A stretch of DNA of 64,000 nucleotides from CATOSP01 sp965205385 (GTDB taxonomy: Bacteria > Chloroflexota > Dehalococcoidia > Lucifugimonadales > UBA3495). Position 1 is the first letter of the stretch; each line of letters starts with the position of its first letter. Location of the stretch: the NCBI GenBank assembly GCA_965205385.1, contig CBDBGS010000008.1, positions 1,488,001 to 1,552,000 on the forward strand, given 5' to 3'. Made by a program: the position numbers and the translations under genes. A model generated the notes under the pieces. The model ran no database searches. It saw nothing but the letters and a program-made list of their open reading frames with translations, and had not been told where the DNA came from. This document shows, piece by piece, positions 43,182 through 52,257 of this stretch.

Positions 43182-43940
43182 CTAACCCTTGGCTTCGGCG
43201 GTGGCCTGTACGATCTGTAGGAACTGGTCCGCCCGCAGGCTGGCCCCGCCGACCAACGCGCCGTGGATGCTGGTCTGGGCGGCAAAGCTGGCCGCGTTTC
43301 CGGGATTCACGCTGCCGCCGTAAAGCAAGGGCACATCCGCCGCCGCCGCGCCGTAGATGGCTGTCAGGGTTTCCAGGATGCCGCCTCCCATGACTTCCGC
43401 GGCGATCTCGGGAGTCGCCGCCTGGCCCGTGCCGATGGCCCATACCGGTTCGTACGCGACGATCAAGCCGTTTATGTTTTCCACACCTTCGAGGTCTCCG
43501 CGAAGCTGTTGGCCAACCACGGCCGCGGCGTTGCCCGCTTCCCGCTGTTCCAAAGTCTCGCCGACGCACAAGATGGGCCGGAGGGAGTTGGCGAAGGCCG
43601 CCCTAACCTTGATGTTGACCGTTTCGTCGGTCTCCCCGAAGAGCTGCCGTCGTTCGGAATGGCCCAGAATCACATATTCACACAGACCCTGGAGCATTGC
43701 CGGGGACACCTCTCCGGTAAAGGCCCCGGAAGCCTCGGCGTGCATGTTTTGGGCGCCGACTCTCACCGGGGAACCCGCAACGGCGTTGCTAACCGCCTGT
43801 AGCGAGATGTATGGAGGGCAGAGGATAACGCCGCATCCGGACCCGGCATTCACACCGGCCCGCACGCCGGAGGCGAGGCTAGCCGCCTCGTCGATGGTGG
43901 TGTTCATCTTCCAGTTACCGGCAACCACAGGTGTGGGCAT
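43182..43940 (-). CDS. tpiA: Triosephosphate isomerase
   Basis: Interconverts DHAP and glyceraldehyde-3-P. The 252-residue TIM barrel has GNWKMN (Lys) near residue 8, VILGHSERR (His), VAYEPVWAIGTG (catalytic Glu) and LLYGGSVNPGN (phosphate loop). It lies downstream of pgk and apgM, so three lower-glycolysis enzymes are clustered. Confidence 0.97.
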   Translation of the reverse strand: MPTPVVAGNWKMNTTIDEAASLASGVRAGVNAGSGCGVILCPPYISLQAVSNAVAGSPVRVGAQNMHAEASGAFTGEVSPAMLQGLCEYVILGHSERRQLFGETDETVNIKVRAAFANSLRPILCVGETLEQREAGNAAAVVGQQLRGDLEGVENINGLIVAYEPVWAIGTGQAATPEIAAEVMGGGILETLTAIYGAAAADVPLLYGGSVNPGNAASFAAQTSIHGALVGGASLRADQFLQIVQATAEAKG

Positions 43941-43975
43941 ATCGCTATCCTAAAACGGTGAAATTCTCCATTTCG

Positions 43976-45181
43976 TTAGGGACCGTACTTGGTGAACTTG
44001 CCCGCGTGGGACAGGGCCAGGAGCATGACGTTGGTGGCTGGGATGTGCCCGATGGAGCCCCGGCCACATGCCCTTTCATTGAATCCCTCGATACCCTCGC
44101 CTCGAGTGAGGCGGGAGTTTAGCATGAAGGGAACCGGGTGCCAGCTATGGGCGGCCATGACCGCGGGGGTGGAGTGGTCGCCAGCGACCATGAACACTTC
44201 GGGCTCCAGATCCCGGATCCGCGGGATGAAGGGGTCCAGGTCCTCCAGGCATTTGACTTTTGCGTCGAAATCGCCGTCTTCGCCCGCGGCGTCGGCGGGC
44301 TTGTAGTGGATGAAGAAAAAGTCGTGGTCCTGGTACCTTTGGTGGAGGGTTTGCACCTCGTCACCGAAGGAGTGTCCGGTTGGGATCACGTTCATACCCG
44401 CCACGGTGGCCAGCCCCCGGTACATGGGGTAGGCGGCTATACCGGCAGGGTCTAACTGGTATACGTCACCCATGGGAGGGAGGGCCGGGAGTTGTGCCCA
44501 CCCGCGAAGGAGGACCATGTTGCCCCGCTCTTCCTCGGCCAGAATCTGTTTGGCCTGGGACACGAAGCTGTTGACCATGTCGGCGGTTTTCCGGGCTTCC
44601 GGGGAGATGGGTAGCACATCCAGGGCGGAGACCCCGGTGATCTGGGGGTCGGTCTCGGAGATAGCCTCGGAGAGTCCTTGACCCCGCAGCCGCAAGACGA
44701 AACGGTAGTCCTGCACCGGGAAGACGTCGAGTTGCGCACCCTCGACCTCGATCTGGTCCAGGCGGTGGCACAGAGGGGCGCTCAATTCCGTAGGGATACG
44801 GCCAGCCCGCCGGTCCACGAGGGAGCCGGAGCCATCGACGGTGCAGAAGTTGCCTCTGGCAGCGACGTCGCCGGGCTGGAGGTCCACGTCGATACCCAGA
44901 GCTTCCAGAGCGCCGCGTCCTATGATGTGCTTCAAGGGATCGTAGCCGAACAAGGCCAGGTGGCCGGGTCCGCTGCCGGGGGCCACGCCGGGAACTACGG
45001 GAGTCGTAAGCCCGCAGGCGCTCTCCCGTGCCATGGCGTCCAGGTTAGGCAGGCGCGCCGTCTCCAACTCAGAGAGGCCGGTGTCAGGATGGGCGAGACC
45101 GCCCAGACCATCCACTACGAGCATGACTATCTTCGAAGATGTTGAAACGTAACAGTCTTTGAACAGCTCTTCGTCGATCAT
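43976..45181 (-). CDS. apgM: Cofactor-independent phosphoglycerate mutase, archaeal type
   Basis: A 401-residue alkaline-phosphatase-superfamily enzyme that isomerises 3- and 2-phosphoglycerate. It has MLVVDGLGGLAHP, the metal-binding FIHYKPADAAGEDGD, and MVAGDHSTPAVMAAHSWHPVPFM near the end. This ApgM form differs from the common GpmI and GpmA enzymes and is scattered among archaea and some bacteria, including Chloroflexota. Neighbours pgk and tpiA support the role. Confidence 0.93.
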   Translation of the reverse strand: MIDEELFKDCYVSTSSKIVMLVVDGLGGLAHPDTGLSELETARLPNLDAMARESACGLTTPVVPGVAPGSGPGHLALFGYDPLKHIIGRGALEALGIDVDLQPGDVAARGNFCTVDGSGSLVDRRAGRIPTELSAPLCHRLDQIEVEGAQLDVFPVQDYRFVLRLRGQGLSEAISETDPQITGVSALDVLPISPEARKTADMVNSFVSQAKQILAEEERGNMVLLRGWAQLPALPPMGDVYQLDPAGIAAYPMYRGLATVAGMNVIPTGHSFGDEVQTLHQRYQDHDFFFIHYKPADAAGEDGDFDAKVKCLEDLDPFIPRIRDLEPEVFMVAGDHSTPAVMAAHSWHPVPFMLNSRLTRGEGIEGFNERACGRGSIGHIPATNVMLLALSHAGKFTKYGP

Positions 45182-45235
45182 ACTTTCACCCTTTTGCCTT
45201 TGTTATGTAAACGAAGTGGTTGGGTCTTCGTGGAA

Positions 45236-46432
45236 TCAAGCGTCCGGCAATGCGGCGATGCCGGGCAACTCCTTACCCTCCAGAAATTCAAGGGACGCGC
45301 CGCCGCCGGTGGATACGTGGGTCATCCGGTCCATAAGACCGAGTTCTTCCACGGCCTCGGCAGTTGAGCCGCCTCCGACGACACTGGTGACGCCGGAAGC
45401 TTCGGCGATGGCCTGGGCCACGACGCGGGTCCCCTGGCTGAACCGGGGCATCTCGAACACGCCCATGGGCCCATTCCATATAATCGTCTTGCACTCGCCC
45501 AGGGAACCGGAGAACTCCAAGGAAGCTTCGGGTCCGATGTCCATGATATACCAGCCGGCGGGCACGCTGTCCGCCGGCACAGTCCTCACTTCCGGGGGGT
45601 CCGCGCCGAACTGGTTTGCAACGACCACGTCTTGCGGCAGGTGGAGTTGTATCCCTCGCTGTGCCAGTTGTTCCATTATGTCTCGGGCGAAGTCGAGCCG
45701 GTCCTCTTCGATGGAAGATGCGCCGGTCTCTCTCCCCAATGCGTTCAAGAACGTGACCGACATCCCCCCACCGATGTAAAGACGGTCGAGGCGGTCCAGC
45801 AGGTTATCAAGGACGAGTATCTTATCGCTGACTTTCGCGCCGCCCATCAGCGCGGCCAGTGGGCGTTCTGGGCTCTCAAGGGCCTGGCCCATGGACTCAA
45901 CCTCGCGTTGCACCAGGAGTCCCATCGCAGAGGGCAGGATGGCCGGCAAACCCACGGTGGAAGCGTGCGCCCGGTGGGCGACGGCGAAAGCGTCCATGAT
46001 GAAGCAGTCGGCCAAGGAAGCAAGGGCCTCCGCGAACTCCGGGTCGTTGGCCTCTTCTCCGGGGTGGAATCGCAGGTTTTCCAAGAGGACTACACTCCGG
46101 GGTTGCATGGCCTGTATCGGCGCGGTCACATCGGGTCCAATGCAGTCCGGCAGACTGGTTACCGGCTGTCCCAGCAGTTCCGCCAGGCGGCCGCCTACCG
46201 GCGCAAGGCGGAGGTCCTCGGATATCTTTCCCGCAGGCCGGCCTAAGTGGGAGCACAAGACCACCCGGCAGTCATGGTCCACCAGGTAACGGATAGTCGG
46301 CAGGGTGGCCCGCAGCCTTTGGTCATAGGCGGCGATGGCTTCGATCCCCTGTTCGATGGGGATGTTGAAGTCCACGCGGACCAGGACCCGCTTACCGTTT
46401 ACATCCAGACCTGTAAGGGCTCGCTTTACCAA
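45236..46432 (-). CDS. pgk: Phosphoglycerate kinase
   Basis: ATP-forming step from 1,3-bisphosphoglycerate. The 398-residue protein has VLVRVDFNIPIEQG, VLCSHLGRPAG, LLENLRFHPGEE, the ADP-binding GGAKVSDKI and the C-terminal VVGGGSTAEA and STGGGASLEFLEGK. It begins with TTG four bases after the stop of the prenyl-synthase-like gene, without a clear ribosome site of its own. Confidence 0.97.
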   Translation of the reverse strand: MVKRALTGLDVNGKRVLVRVDFNIPIEQGIEAIAAYDQRLRATLPTIRYLVDHDCRVVLCSHLGRPAGKISEDLRLAPVGGRLAELLGQPVTSLPDCIGPDVTAPIQAMQPRSVVLLENLRFHPGEEANDPEFAEALASLADCFIMDAFAVAHRAHASTVGLPAILPSAMGLLVQREVESMGQALESPERPLAALMGGAKVSDKILVLDNLLDRLDRLYIGGGMSVTFLNALGRETGASSIEEDRLDFARDIMEQLAQRGIQLHLPQDVVVANQFGADPPEVRTVPADSVPAGWYIMDIGPEASLEFSGSLGECKTIIWNGPMGVFEMPRFSQGTRVVAQAIAEASGVTSVVGGGSTAEAVEELGLMDRMTHVSTGGGASLEFLEGKELPGIAALPDA

Positions 46433-46436
46433 GAAA

Positions 46437-47444
46437 CTATCCCTCCAACGCCCACTCTGAGAACTGCCGCAACGGCGTCAAACGCTCTTCCGGGAGGCCG
46501 GTGCCGGCGAGGTAGGCCAGGGCGTCTCGGGCCAACTCGCTGGAATGGCCCTGGGCGAACGCCCTGGCGTCGACACCGTCAAGGATCTCGACGAGCCGGG
46601 ACACGTCCTCTGGTTGGAGCACTCGTTTCATATAGATTGAACCTAGCTCGCGCTTCTGCGCTACGGGAACCGATTCGAGGGCATAGATGAGGGGGAGACT
46701 CTTCTTCTTATTGAGTACATTAGCGGTTGTCATGCCGTCGCCCCGCTCACCCCAGAGTTCAAGAACGTCCTGGTTGATCTGCCAGGCCATGCCCAACTGG
46801 TTGCCCATGCTGGCGAAGAGGCCTGAAACCTCGGATGGAGCCCCGGCGGCCAACGCGCCCAATTCCGCGGCGCAGGCGGCCAAGGAACCCGTCTTGCGGC
46901 TCACCATGTCCAAGTAGGCCTGGCTGGTCACCGATAACTGGTCCTGGAACTCCAGGTCCATGTACTGGCCTTCGCAGGAGGTCAGGCAGGCCCGGTCCAA
47001 GGACTGCATGGCTTTCAAAATGCGCTCAGGGGGGACGTCCCACCGAGCGAGGCGCATTATAGTTGTGCGTCCGAGGGCGTGCAAGCCGTCGCCAGCGTTG
47101 ATGGCCTGGGCGGGGCCCCATATCCACCAGATGCTGGGACGGTCTTCGTTCCCAGACCGGTTCGATTGGACATCGCCGTGTACCAGGGTGAAGTTGTGGA
47201 CCAATTCCACGGCGGCGGCGGCGGGTAGCGCAGGATGATAGTCTCCGGAATTGGCCTCACAACAGAGCAGGGACAATAGAGCCTGGAAATGTGGAGGCTG
47301 AGGGGAGCCCACGGGCGTTCCCCGTTGATCGACCCAACCCAGATGGTACCGGAGGACGTCGTACAGGAAGCCTTCGCGGGCTTCAAAGACCGCCCTGAGT
47401 TCACCGTCCACAGCCTGCTGGTATTCCTGGTAGCGGTCGATCAT
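46437..47444 (-). CDS. Polyprenyl synthetase-family protein with degenerate Asp motifs
   Basis: A 335-residue all-helical isoprenyl diphosphate synthase-like protein. The fold markers are clear (ELVHNFTLVH, IWWIWGPAQAINAGD, NKKKSLPLIYALE). But the first DDxxD, normally HDDIQD, reads HGDVQS, the following Arg pair is lost, and the second motif reads QINQDVLEL instead of xxDDxLD. So the Mg-pyrophosphate sites look weakened on both sides. It may be a non-catalytic subunit, or an enzyme with altered chemistry. It starts directly after the small membrane protein's stop (TAA ATG). Confidence 0.82.
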   Translation of the reverse strand: MIDRYQEYQQAVDGELRAVFEAREGFLYDVLRYHLGWVDQRGTPVGSPQPPHFQALLSLLCCEANSGDYHPALPAAAAVELVHNFTLVHGDVQSNRSGNEDRPSIWWIWGPAQAINAGDGLHALGRTTIMRLARWDVPPERILKAMQSLDRACLTSCEGQYMDLEFQDQLSVTSQAYLDMVSRKTGSLAACAAELGALAAGAPSEVSGLFASMGNQLGMAWQINQDVLELWGERGDGMTTANVLNKKKSLPLIYALESVPVAQKRELGSIYMKRVLQPEDVSRLVEILDGVDARAFAQGHSSELARDALAYLAGTGLPEERLTPLRQFSEWALEG

Positions 47445-47768
47445 TTAGACACTTCCAAGGTGTGCGTGGTTATGGTAAATGGGCATTGCAAGAGGTGACA
47501 AACTTACCGGCAAGCGGTCTGAGAGATTGTGCAGGTATCCCTGCTGGTATGCCACGGCAACGCCGAGGACAAGCAACAGGAGTAGGGTGACTAAAAACAG
47601 GGATACCGGCCCTCTCCTGTTCTGCTGCCCTGACCTGGGCCGTAATTTCCCGCGTCTCGGCTGTTCACGGCGGCTGCGTCCGCGCCTTCCGGGTCCAGCG
47701 CCGGTGCGGCACTGGGCGCAGGTGCAGGCTGGCGGGTGATCGGAGTACCAGTAGGCGCGGCCACTCAT
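47445..47768 (-). CDS. Small basic protein with Cys motif and one membrane span
   Basis: A 107-residue protein. The N-terminus has HPPACTCAQC, a likely half zinc ribbon, followed by an Arg-rich stretch (residues 25-55) and one strong membrane helix (SLFLVTLLLLLVLGVAVAY). Its ATG overlaps the tsaC stop by four bases and its stop abuts the prenyl-synthase start, so it is part of the operon. Function unknown. Confidence 0.7.
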   Translation of the reverse strand: MSGRAYWYSDHPPACTCAQCRTGAGPGRRGRSRREQPRRGKLRPRSGQQNRRGPVSLFLVTLLLLLVLGVAVAYQQGYLHNLSDRLPVSLSPLAMPIYHNHAHLGSV

Positions 47769-48403
47769 GGCTTATCCAGGATTTCGAGGACCGCTTCAAA
47801 TGCGATTGCTCCTTCCCTCAGGAGCTTGGGCGTTGTGCCGGTTATGTCAACTATGGTCGAACCGGCTCCCCGTGGGGCCGGGCCAGTGGTTAATAGGTAG
47901 TCCACCTTGGAGCCTACCTGAGACTTTAACCCGGCGAGGTCCTGGGGGTCGGAGTTTCCGCTGATGTTGGCGCTGGTGCCGGTGATTGGACCACCAAGCA
48001 GCCGGGCAATGCCCCTGGGAACAGGGTGGTCCGGGACCCTTACCGCCACCGTCGCGGCTCCGGCGGTGAGCCGGTCCGAGACCTTCGCGGCCTTCTTGAC
48101 CACCAGGGTCAACGGCCCCGGCCAGAACTTCTCGGTCAAGGTCTTTACGCTTGGTGGGACATCGTCGGCAACCATCTCAAGTTGGTCCCAATCGTCGATC
48201 AAGACGGGCAGCGCCAATCCCGCGGGCCGCTCTTTTATCGCGAAGATTTTCTCGACTGCGGCGGCGTTGAAAATGTCGGAGCCCAGGCCGTAAAGTGTAT
48301 CTGTTGGGAAGGCTACCACGCCTCCATTGCGGAGGACTCGCACCGCTTGTTGTAGCTCCGCTTCGCTTACGGGAGTGGTCGTGCGATTATTTGGACTCGA
48401 CAC
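47765..48403 (-). CDS. tsaC: L-threonylcarbamoyladenylate synthase (Sua5/YrdC/YciO)
   Basis: Makes threonylcarbamoyl-AMP from Thr, bicarbonate and ATP for t6A37 tRNA modification. The 212-residue YrdC fold shows GGVVAFPTDTLYGLGSD near the N-terminus, KERPAGLALPVLI, and the ITGTSANISG loop. It lacks a Sua5 C-terminal domain, so it is the short form. First gene of the long leftward block. Confidence 0.94.
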   Translation of the reverse strand: MSSPNNRTTTPVSEAELQQAVRVLRNGGVVAFPTDTLYGLGSDIFNAAAVEKIFAIKERPAGLALPVLIDDWDQLEMVADDVPPSVKTLTEKFWPGPLTLVVKKAAKVSDRLTAGAATVAVRVPDHPVPRGIARLLGGPITGTSANISGNSDPQDLAGLKSQVGSKVDYLLTTGPAPRGAGSTIVDITGTTPKLLREGAIAFEAVLEILDKP

Positions 48404-48459
48404 TGCCAGAGTTCCCTTTAACCCAACTTAACCCAACGGTGTGAGCGCCCACTTGGGCG

Positions 48460-48544
48460 AGTATAACATAGGGACCTCTGCCCAACCCCGGCCAAGTTAT
48501 GACGAATAACACGCCTGTACGACTCCTTGGAACATGGTTATAAT
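48460..48544. promoter_or_regulatory. Divergent promoter region between tsaC and guaA
   Basis: TATAAT at 48539-48544 on the plus strand is a good -10 for guaA (start 48625). TATACT on the minus strand (48465-48460) may serve tsaC. Between the latter and the tsaC start lies a 10-base direct repeat, GTTGGGTTAA twice (minus strand), of unknown role. No confident -35 boxes. Confidence 0.4.
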
Positions 48545-48624
48545 ACTTCCATTGGACCCAGACCCGGACCTAGACCCAAGTCCCGCTGTAGGGTAGAGGA
48601 GGTGCTGCCACGGTAGGAGGGAAT

Positions 48625-50277
48625 TTGCCCCATGGCAGGCGGGTTTCAGCCAGCGACCACCTGGAAATCTCCACCTATCCCCAGATAGCCAAGAACCTCG
48701 AAGCCAGGGGAGCGGAGGCCGAGAGCGGAACCAGGGCGGTGACCGAAGGCATCGTGGTCATCGACTTCGGCTCTCAGTACAGCCACCTGATAGCCCGCCG
48801 GATTCGGGAGCTAAAGGTCTACTCGGAAGTCGTCACATCTTCCAGCGCCTGGGAGTCGGTGCGCCACATTCAGCCCAAGGGCGTCATCCTCTCGGGCGGT
48901 CCCGCCAGCGTTTACGAGCCGGGAGCCCCCACGATTCCCGATTGGGTCTTCGAGCAACGATTGCCGGTCCTGGGCATTTGTTACGGGATGCAGGCTTTGG
49001 TGCACCAACTCGGGGGTTCGGTCGTCCCGGGGTTGCAGCAGGAGTACGGCTCCGCCTCGCTTCACCAGGATGGCACGGGGAGCCCACTGTTCCACAACCT
49101 TCCGCCTTCTTTCCAGGTGTGGATGAGCCATGGCGACAGGGTTGCCGAGCTTCCCAGAGGGTTCTCCAGCCTGGCCTTGACCGAGAATTCGCCCATCGCG
49201 GCGCTTAGCGACGGGGACCGGATATTCGGCCTGCAATTTCACCCTGAAGTGATCCATACGCCGCTGGGCGTGTCGATATTGGAGAACTTCCTGGCGCGCT
49301 GCTGTGGTTGCGAAGGGAATTGGACCGCCGGGAACTTCGTCAAAGACTCCATTAATCGCATCAAGGAGCAGGTGGGAGACGGCAAGGTAATCTGCGCCTT
49401 GTCGGGCGGGGTGGACTCAGCGGTAACCGCGATGCTGGTCCACGAGGCCATTGGCGACAGGCTCACCTGTATATTCGTGAACAACGGTCTGCTCAGGCTG
49501 CAAGAGCCCGAGAGAGTGGAGAGCACGTTCCGAAACAACCTGGGGCTCAACCTGGTCTGCGTCGAGGCCACCGAGCGCTTTTTGTCCCAGTTGGGCGGGG
49601 TCACGGACCCGGAGCGGAAGCGCAAGGTAATCGGCGAGGAGTTCATCCACGTCTTCGAAGAGGCCGCCATTCAACTGGGCCAGACCGATTTCCTGGCCCA
49701 GGGTACGCTTTACCCGGACGTGATTGAAAGCGAGACGCCGGAGAACAGGGCCTCGGCTAGGATCAAGTCCCATCATAACGTGGGCGGGCTGCCCGAGCAC
49801 ATGAGCCTCAAGCTGGTGGAGCCGCTGCGCTACCTGTTCAAGGACGAAGTGCGCGACGTTGGAATGGCCCTTGGACTGCCCCACGACATGGTTTACCGCC
49901 AGCCCTTCCCCGGCCCCGGCCTGGCGATTCGGATAATCGGCGAGGTTACGAGCGAACGGCTGGAGATGGTCCGCGCTTGCGATTGGATCGTCATCGACGA
50001 AATCAAGAGCGCCAACCTGTACAACCAGCTCTGGCAGAGCTTCGCCGTGTTGAGCGATAGCCGGACAGTTGGGGTGATGGGCGATTACCGCACCTACGGG
50101 AACGTGTGCGCCATCCGAGCGGTTGCCAGCGAAGACGCCATGACCGCCGATTGGGTAAGGCTTCCCTACGAGGTGCTGGCCCGCATTTCCAACCGCATCG
50201 TCAACGAAGTTCCCGGAGTCACCAGGGTCGTCTACGACATTACCAGCAAGCCTCCCGGCACCATAGAATGGGAGTAA
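48625..50277 (+). CDS. guaA: GMP synthase (glutamine-hydrolysing)
   Basis: XMP to GMP. The glutaminase domain has IVVIDFGSQYSHLIARRIRE, ILSGGPASVY, the nucleophile in LGICYGMQ and FHPEV; the ATP-pyrophosphatase domain has ALSGGVDSAVTAML; the dimer end is VVYDITSKPPGTIEWE. TTG 48625 follows AGGAGG at a fitting distance and adds about 38 non-conserved residues before the usual start. GTG 48739 is an alternative without a good ribosome site. It heads the purine operon. Confidence 0.96.
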   Translation: MPHGRRVSASDHLEISTYPQIAKNLEARGAEAESGTRAVTEGIVVIDFGSQYSHLIARRIRELKVYSEVVTSSSAWESVRHIQPKGVILSGGPASVYEPGAPTIPDWVFEQRLPVLGICYGMQALVHQLGGSVVPGLQQEYGSASLHQDGTGSPLFHNLPPSFQVWMSHGDRVAELPRGFSSLALTENSPIAALSDGDRIFGLQFHPEVIHTPLGVSILENFLARCCGCEGNWTAGNFVKDSINRIKEQVGDGKVICALSGGVDSAVTAMLVHEAIGDRLTCIFVNNGLLRLQEPERVESTFRNNLGLNLVCVEATERFLSQLGGVTDPERKRKVIGEEFIHVFEEAAIQLGQTDFLAQGTLYPDVIESETPENRASARIKSHHNVGGLPEHMSLKLVEPLRYLFKDEVRDVGMALGLPHDMVYRQPFPGPGLAIRIIGEVTSERLEMVRACDWIVIDEIKSANLYNQLWQSFAVLSDSRTVGVMGDYRTYGNVCAIRAVASEDAMTADWVRLPYEVLARISNRIVNEVPGVTRVVYDITSKPPGTIEWE

Positions 50278-50326
50278 TTGCGTTGCGGGCCGCCGCCGCC
50301 GCACCCTTCCGCAGGTGGACGAACGC

Positions 50327-51640
50327 ATGAAAGTCCTGTTGGTGGGTTCCGGGGCCCGCGAGCACGCGATGGCGTGGAGGATGCTCCAAAGCCCAGGCCT
50401 GACGCGCCTTTGGGTGGCCGACGGGAACGGCGGCACCGCCCAGACCGCCGAGAATCTGGACGTGAAGCCCGAGGATGTTCAGGGCATCGAAGATGCGGCC
50501 AAAAGGCTTGCCATAGACGTTGTGGTCGTGGGTCCTGAAGCTCCCCTTGCCGCTGGGCTTGTGGACCGCTTGTCCATGTCCGGTATTCCGGCGTTCGGTC
50601 CCACGTGCGCGGCGGCGCAGATCGAGGCCAGCAAGAGTTTTGCCCTACGTCTGATGCGTGAGGCGGGAGTGCCGTGCCCCGAGTTCCGGGCGTTCCACGA
50701 GGAGCAAGCCGCCCTCGAGTTCTTGCGAAGTCATGGCGGTCCAGTGGTGGTCAAAGCCGACGGTTTGGCGGCGGGCAAGGGTGTTGCCCTTTGCGGTGGG
50801 CCGGAGGACGCCGTGGTCGCGGTGCGCGCCTGCATGACTGACCGGGTCTTTGGAGAAGCGGGCTCGACGGTGGTGGTCGAGGAGTTTTTGACCGGACCGG
50901 AAGTTAGCGTGTTCGGTTTCAGTGACGGCGAGCATATCTCATCCCTGGTGGCCGCGTGCGACTACAAGCGGTTAGGCGATGGAGACGAGGGCCCCAACAC
51001 AGGCGGGATGGGCTCGTTCGCACCACCGGATTTCTGGAACGAAGAGCTTTCCGGCGTGATTAACCAGGAGGTCATGGAGCCGGTGATCAGGAAGATGGCC
51101 GAAAGAGGGACACCCTATCGGGGTGTTCTCTATGCCGGGATCATGTTGACGGCAGAGGGGCCGAAGGTGCTGGAGTTCAATTGCCGGTTGGGAGACCCGG
51201 AGACCCAAGTGGTAATGCCTCAGCTTTTGACCGACCCGCTTGACCTCATGACCGCATGTATCGGAGGCACACTGGACAATTTGAACGTAGAATGGGACCC
51301 GCGTTGCCATGTCGGTGTGGTGATGGTCTCCGGTGGCTACCCGGGACCCTACGAGACCGGTTTCGAGATAAGCGGCCTCGCGGACGAGTTGCCAGACTCC
51401 TTGGTTTTCCACGCGGGCACCCGCTTGATGAAAGACGGACGAGGGTCCCGGCTAGTCAGCAGCGGGGGCCGAGTCCTGACCGTGGTGGGGAGCGGTCAAT
51501 CTCTGGCGCAGGCACGTTCCGCCGCGTATCATAGGGTGGATGGAATTGCGTTTCAGGATGCGCGCCACCGCACGGACATCGCCGCCGTGGAGGGGAGGGC
51601 TGCCGCATGGCAACCCGGAACAGCGCCGATAAATGGGTAG
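50327..51640 (+). CDS. purD: Phosphoribosylamine-glycine ligase (GAR synthetase)
   Basis: Joins glycine to phosphoribosylamine. The ATP-grasp protein of 437 residues has the N-terminal KVLLVGSGAREHAMAW, VVVKADGLAAGKGVALC, EEFLTGPEVSVFGFSDG and LEFNCRLGDPETQVVMP. ATG 50327 with AGGTGG upstream is preferred over GTG 50315. The 3' end overlaps the next gene by 34 bases. Confidence 0.96.
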   Translation: MKVLLVGSGAREHAMAWRMLQSPGLTRLWVADGNGGTAQTAENLDVKPEDVQGIEDAAKRLAIDVVVVGPEAPLAAGLVDRLSMSGIPAFGPTCAAAQIEASKSFALRLMREAGVPCPEFRAFHEEQAALEFLRSHGGPVVVKADGLAAGKGVALCGGPEDAVVAVRACMTDRVFGEAGSTVVVEEFLTGPEVSVFGFSDGEHISSLVAACDYKRLGDGDEGPNTGGMGSFAPPDFWNEELSGVINQEVMEPVIRKMAERGTPYRGVLYAGIMLTAEGPKVLEFNCRLGDPETQVVMPQLLTDPLDLMTACIGGTLDNLNVEWDPRCHVGVVMVSGGYPGPYETGFEISGLADELPDSLVFHAGTRLMKDGRGSRLVSSGGRVLTVVGSGQSLAQARSAAYHRVDGIAFQDARHRTDIAAVEGRAAAWQPGTAPING

Positions 51641-52203
51641 CCCTCGGCGAGGCCTATCAGAAGGCTCTGGAAGAGGGCCGGTTGGAGACCTATCGAAAGC
51701 GGCGCTGGCAGCGGAGCGAGGAATTCTCCACATCGCTTACCGAAGCGGCGCTGGCGGGGCTGTCCGAAAAGCAGGCCAGCGACCTGTACCGGAGTTCCGC
51801 GGCTAACCAGTCGAAGGAATTCAGAACGAACGCTATTGAAGAAGTCCGGGACTCCCTAGACTTCCTCCTGTATGACGACACCAAGCTGGAAGGACGATTC
51901 GAAGAGTGTGCGGCGGAGGACGGCGGGTTCAAGTTGGCGGGCGCGGGGAAACAGTTTGTTTCCTATTTGATGTGCCTCAGAGACCCAGGACTCTTTGCCG
52001 TCTGGTCGACACACGCGGAGAGATTGTTGCGGACTTTAGGGATGTATCATGCCGGCCTCCGCGGCAGAAATCTGGGGATGGGGTACATGGACCTGCTGGA
52101 GGCGCTGCAAGTAGTCCGCGCCAGGATTGGGCTGCGGGATTTCCGGATGGTGGATGAAATCGCATACGCGGTAACCCGGCCCGAAAATCGGCGCGCCGAA
52201 TGA
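51607..52203 (+). CDS. Unknown protein resembling an McrB-like N-terminal helical domain
   Basis: A 198-residue, mostly helical protein. The segment FRTNAIEEVRDSLDFLLYDD...LEGRFEE and the later LVRDP-like CLRDPGLFAVW...ERLLRTLGM recall, from memory, the helical domain found ahead of the ATPase in some McrB-like AAA+ proteins. Here it stands alone, with no ATPase or nuclease in the operon. It begins inside purD, with GGAGGG upstream of ATG 51607. Why a purine operon should carry it is unknown. The family assignment is tentative. Confidence 0.75.
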   Translation: MATRNSADKWVALGEAYQKALEEGRLETYRKRRWQRSEEFSTSLTEAALAGLSEKQASDLYRSSAANQSKEFRTNAIEEVRDSLDFLLYDDTKLEGRFEECAAEDGGFKLAGAGKQFVSYLMCLRDPGLFAVWSTHAERLLRTLGMYHAGLRGRNLGMGYMDLLEALQVVRARIGLRDFRMVDEIAYAVTRPENRRAE

Positions 52204-52257
52204 TTCAGGGGAGCAGGTGCGAGAGTGAAATATTACCTAAGTTGGTTGGTGGACTAG

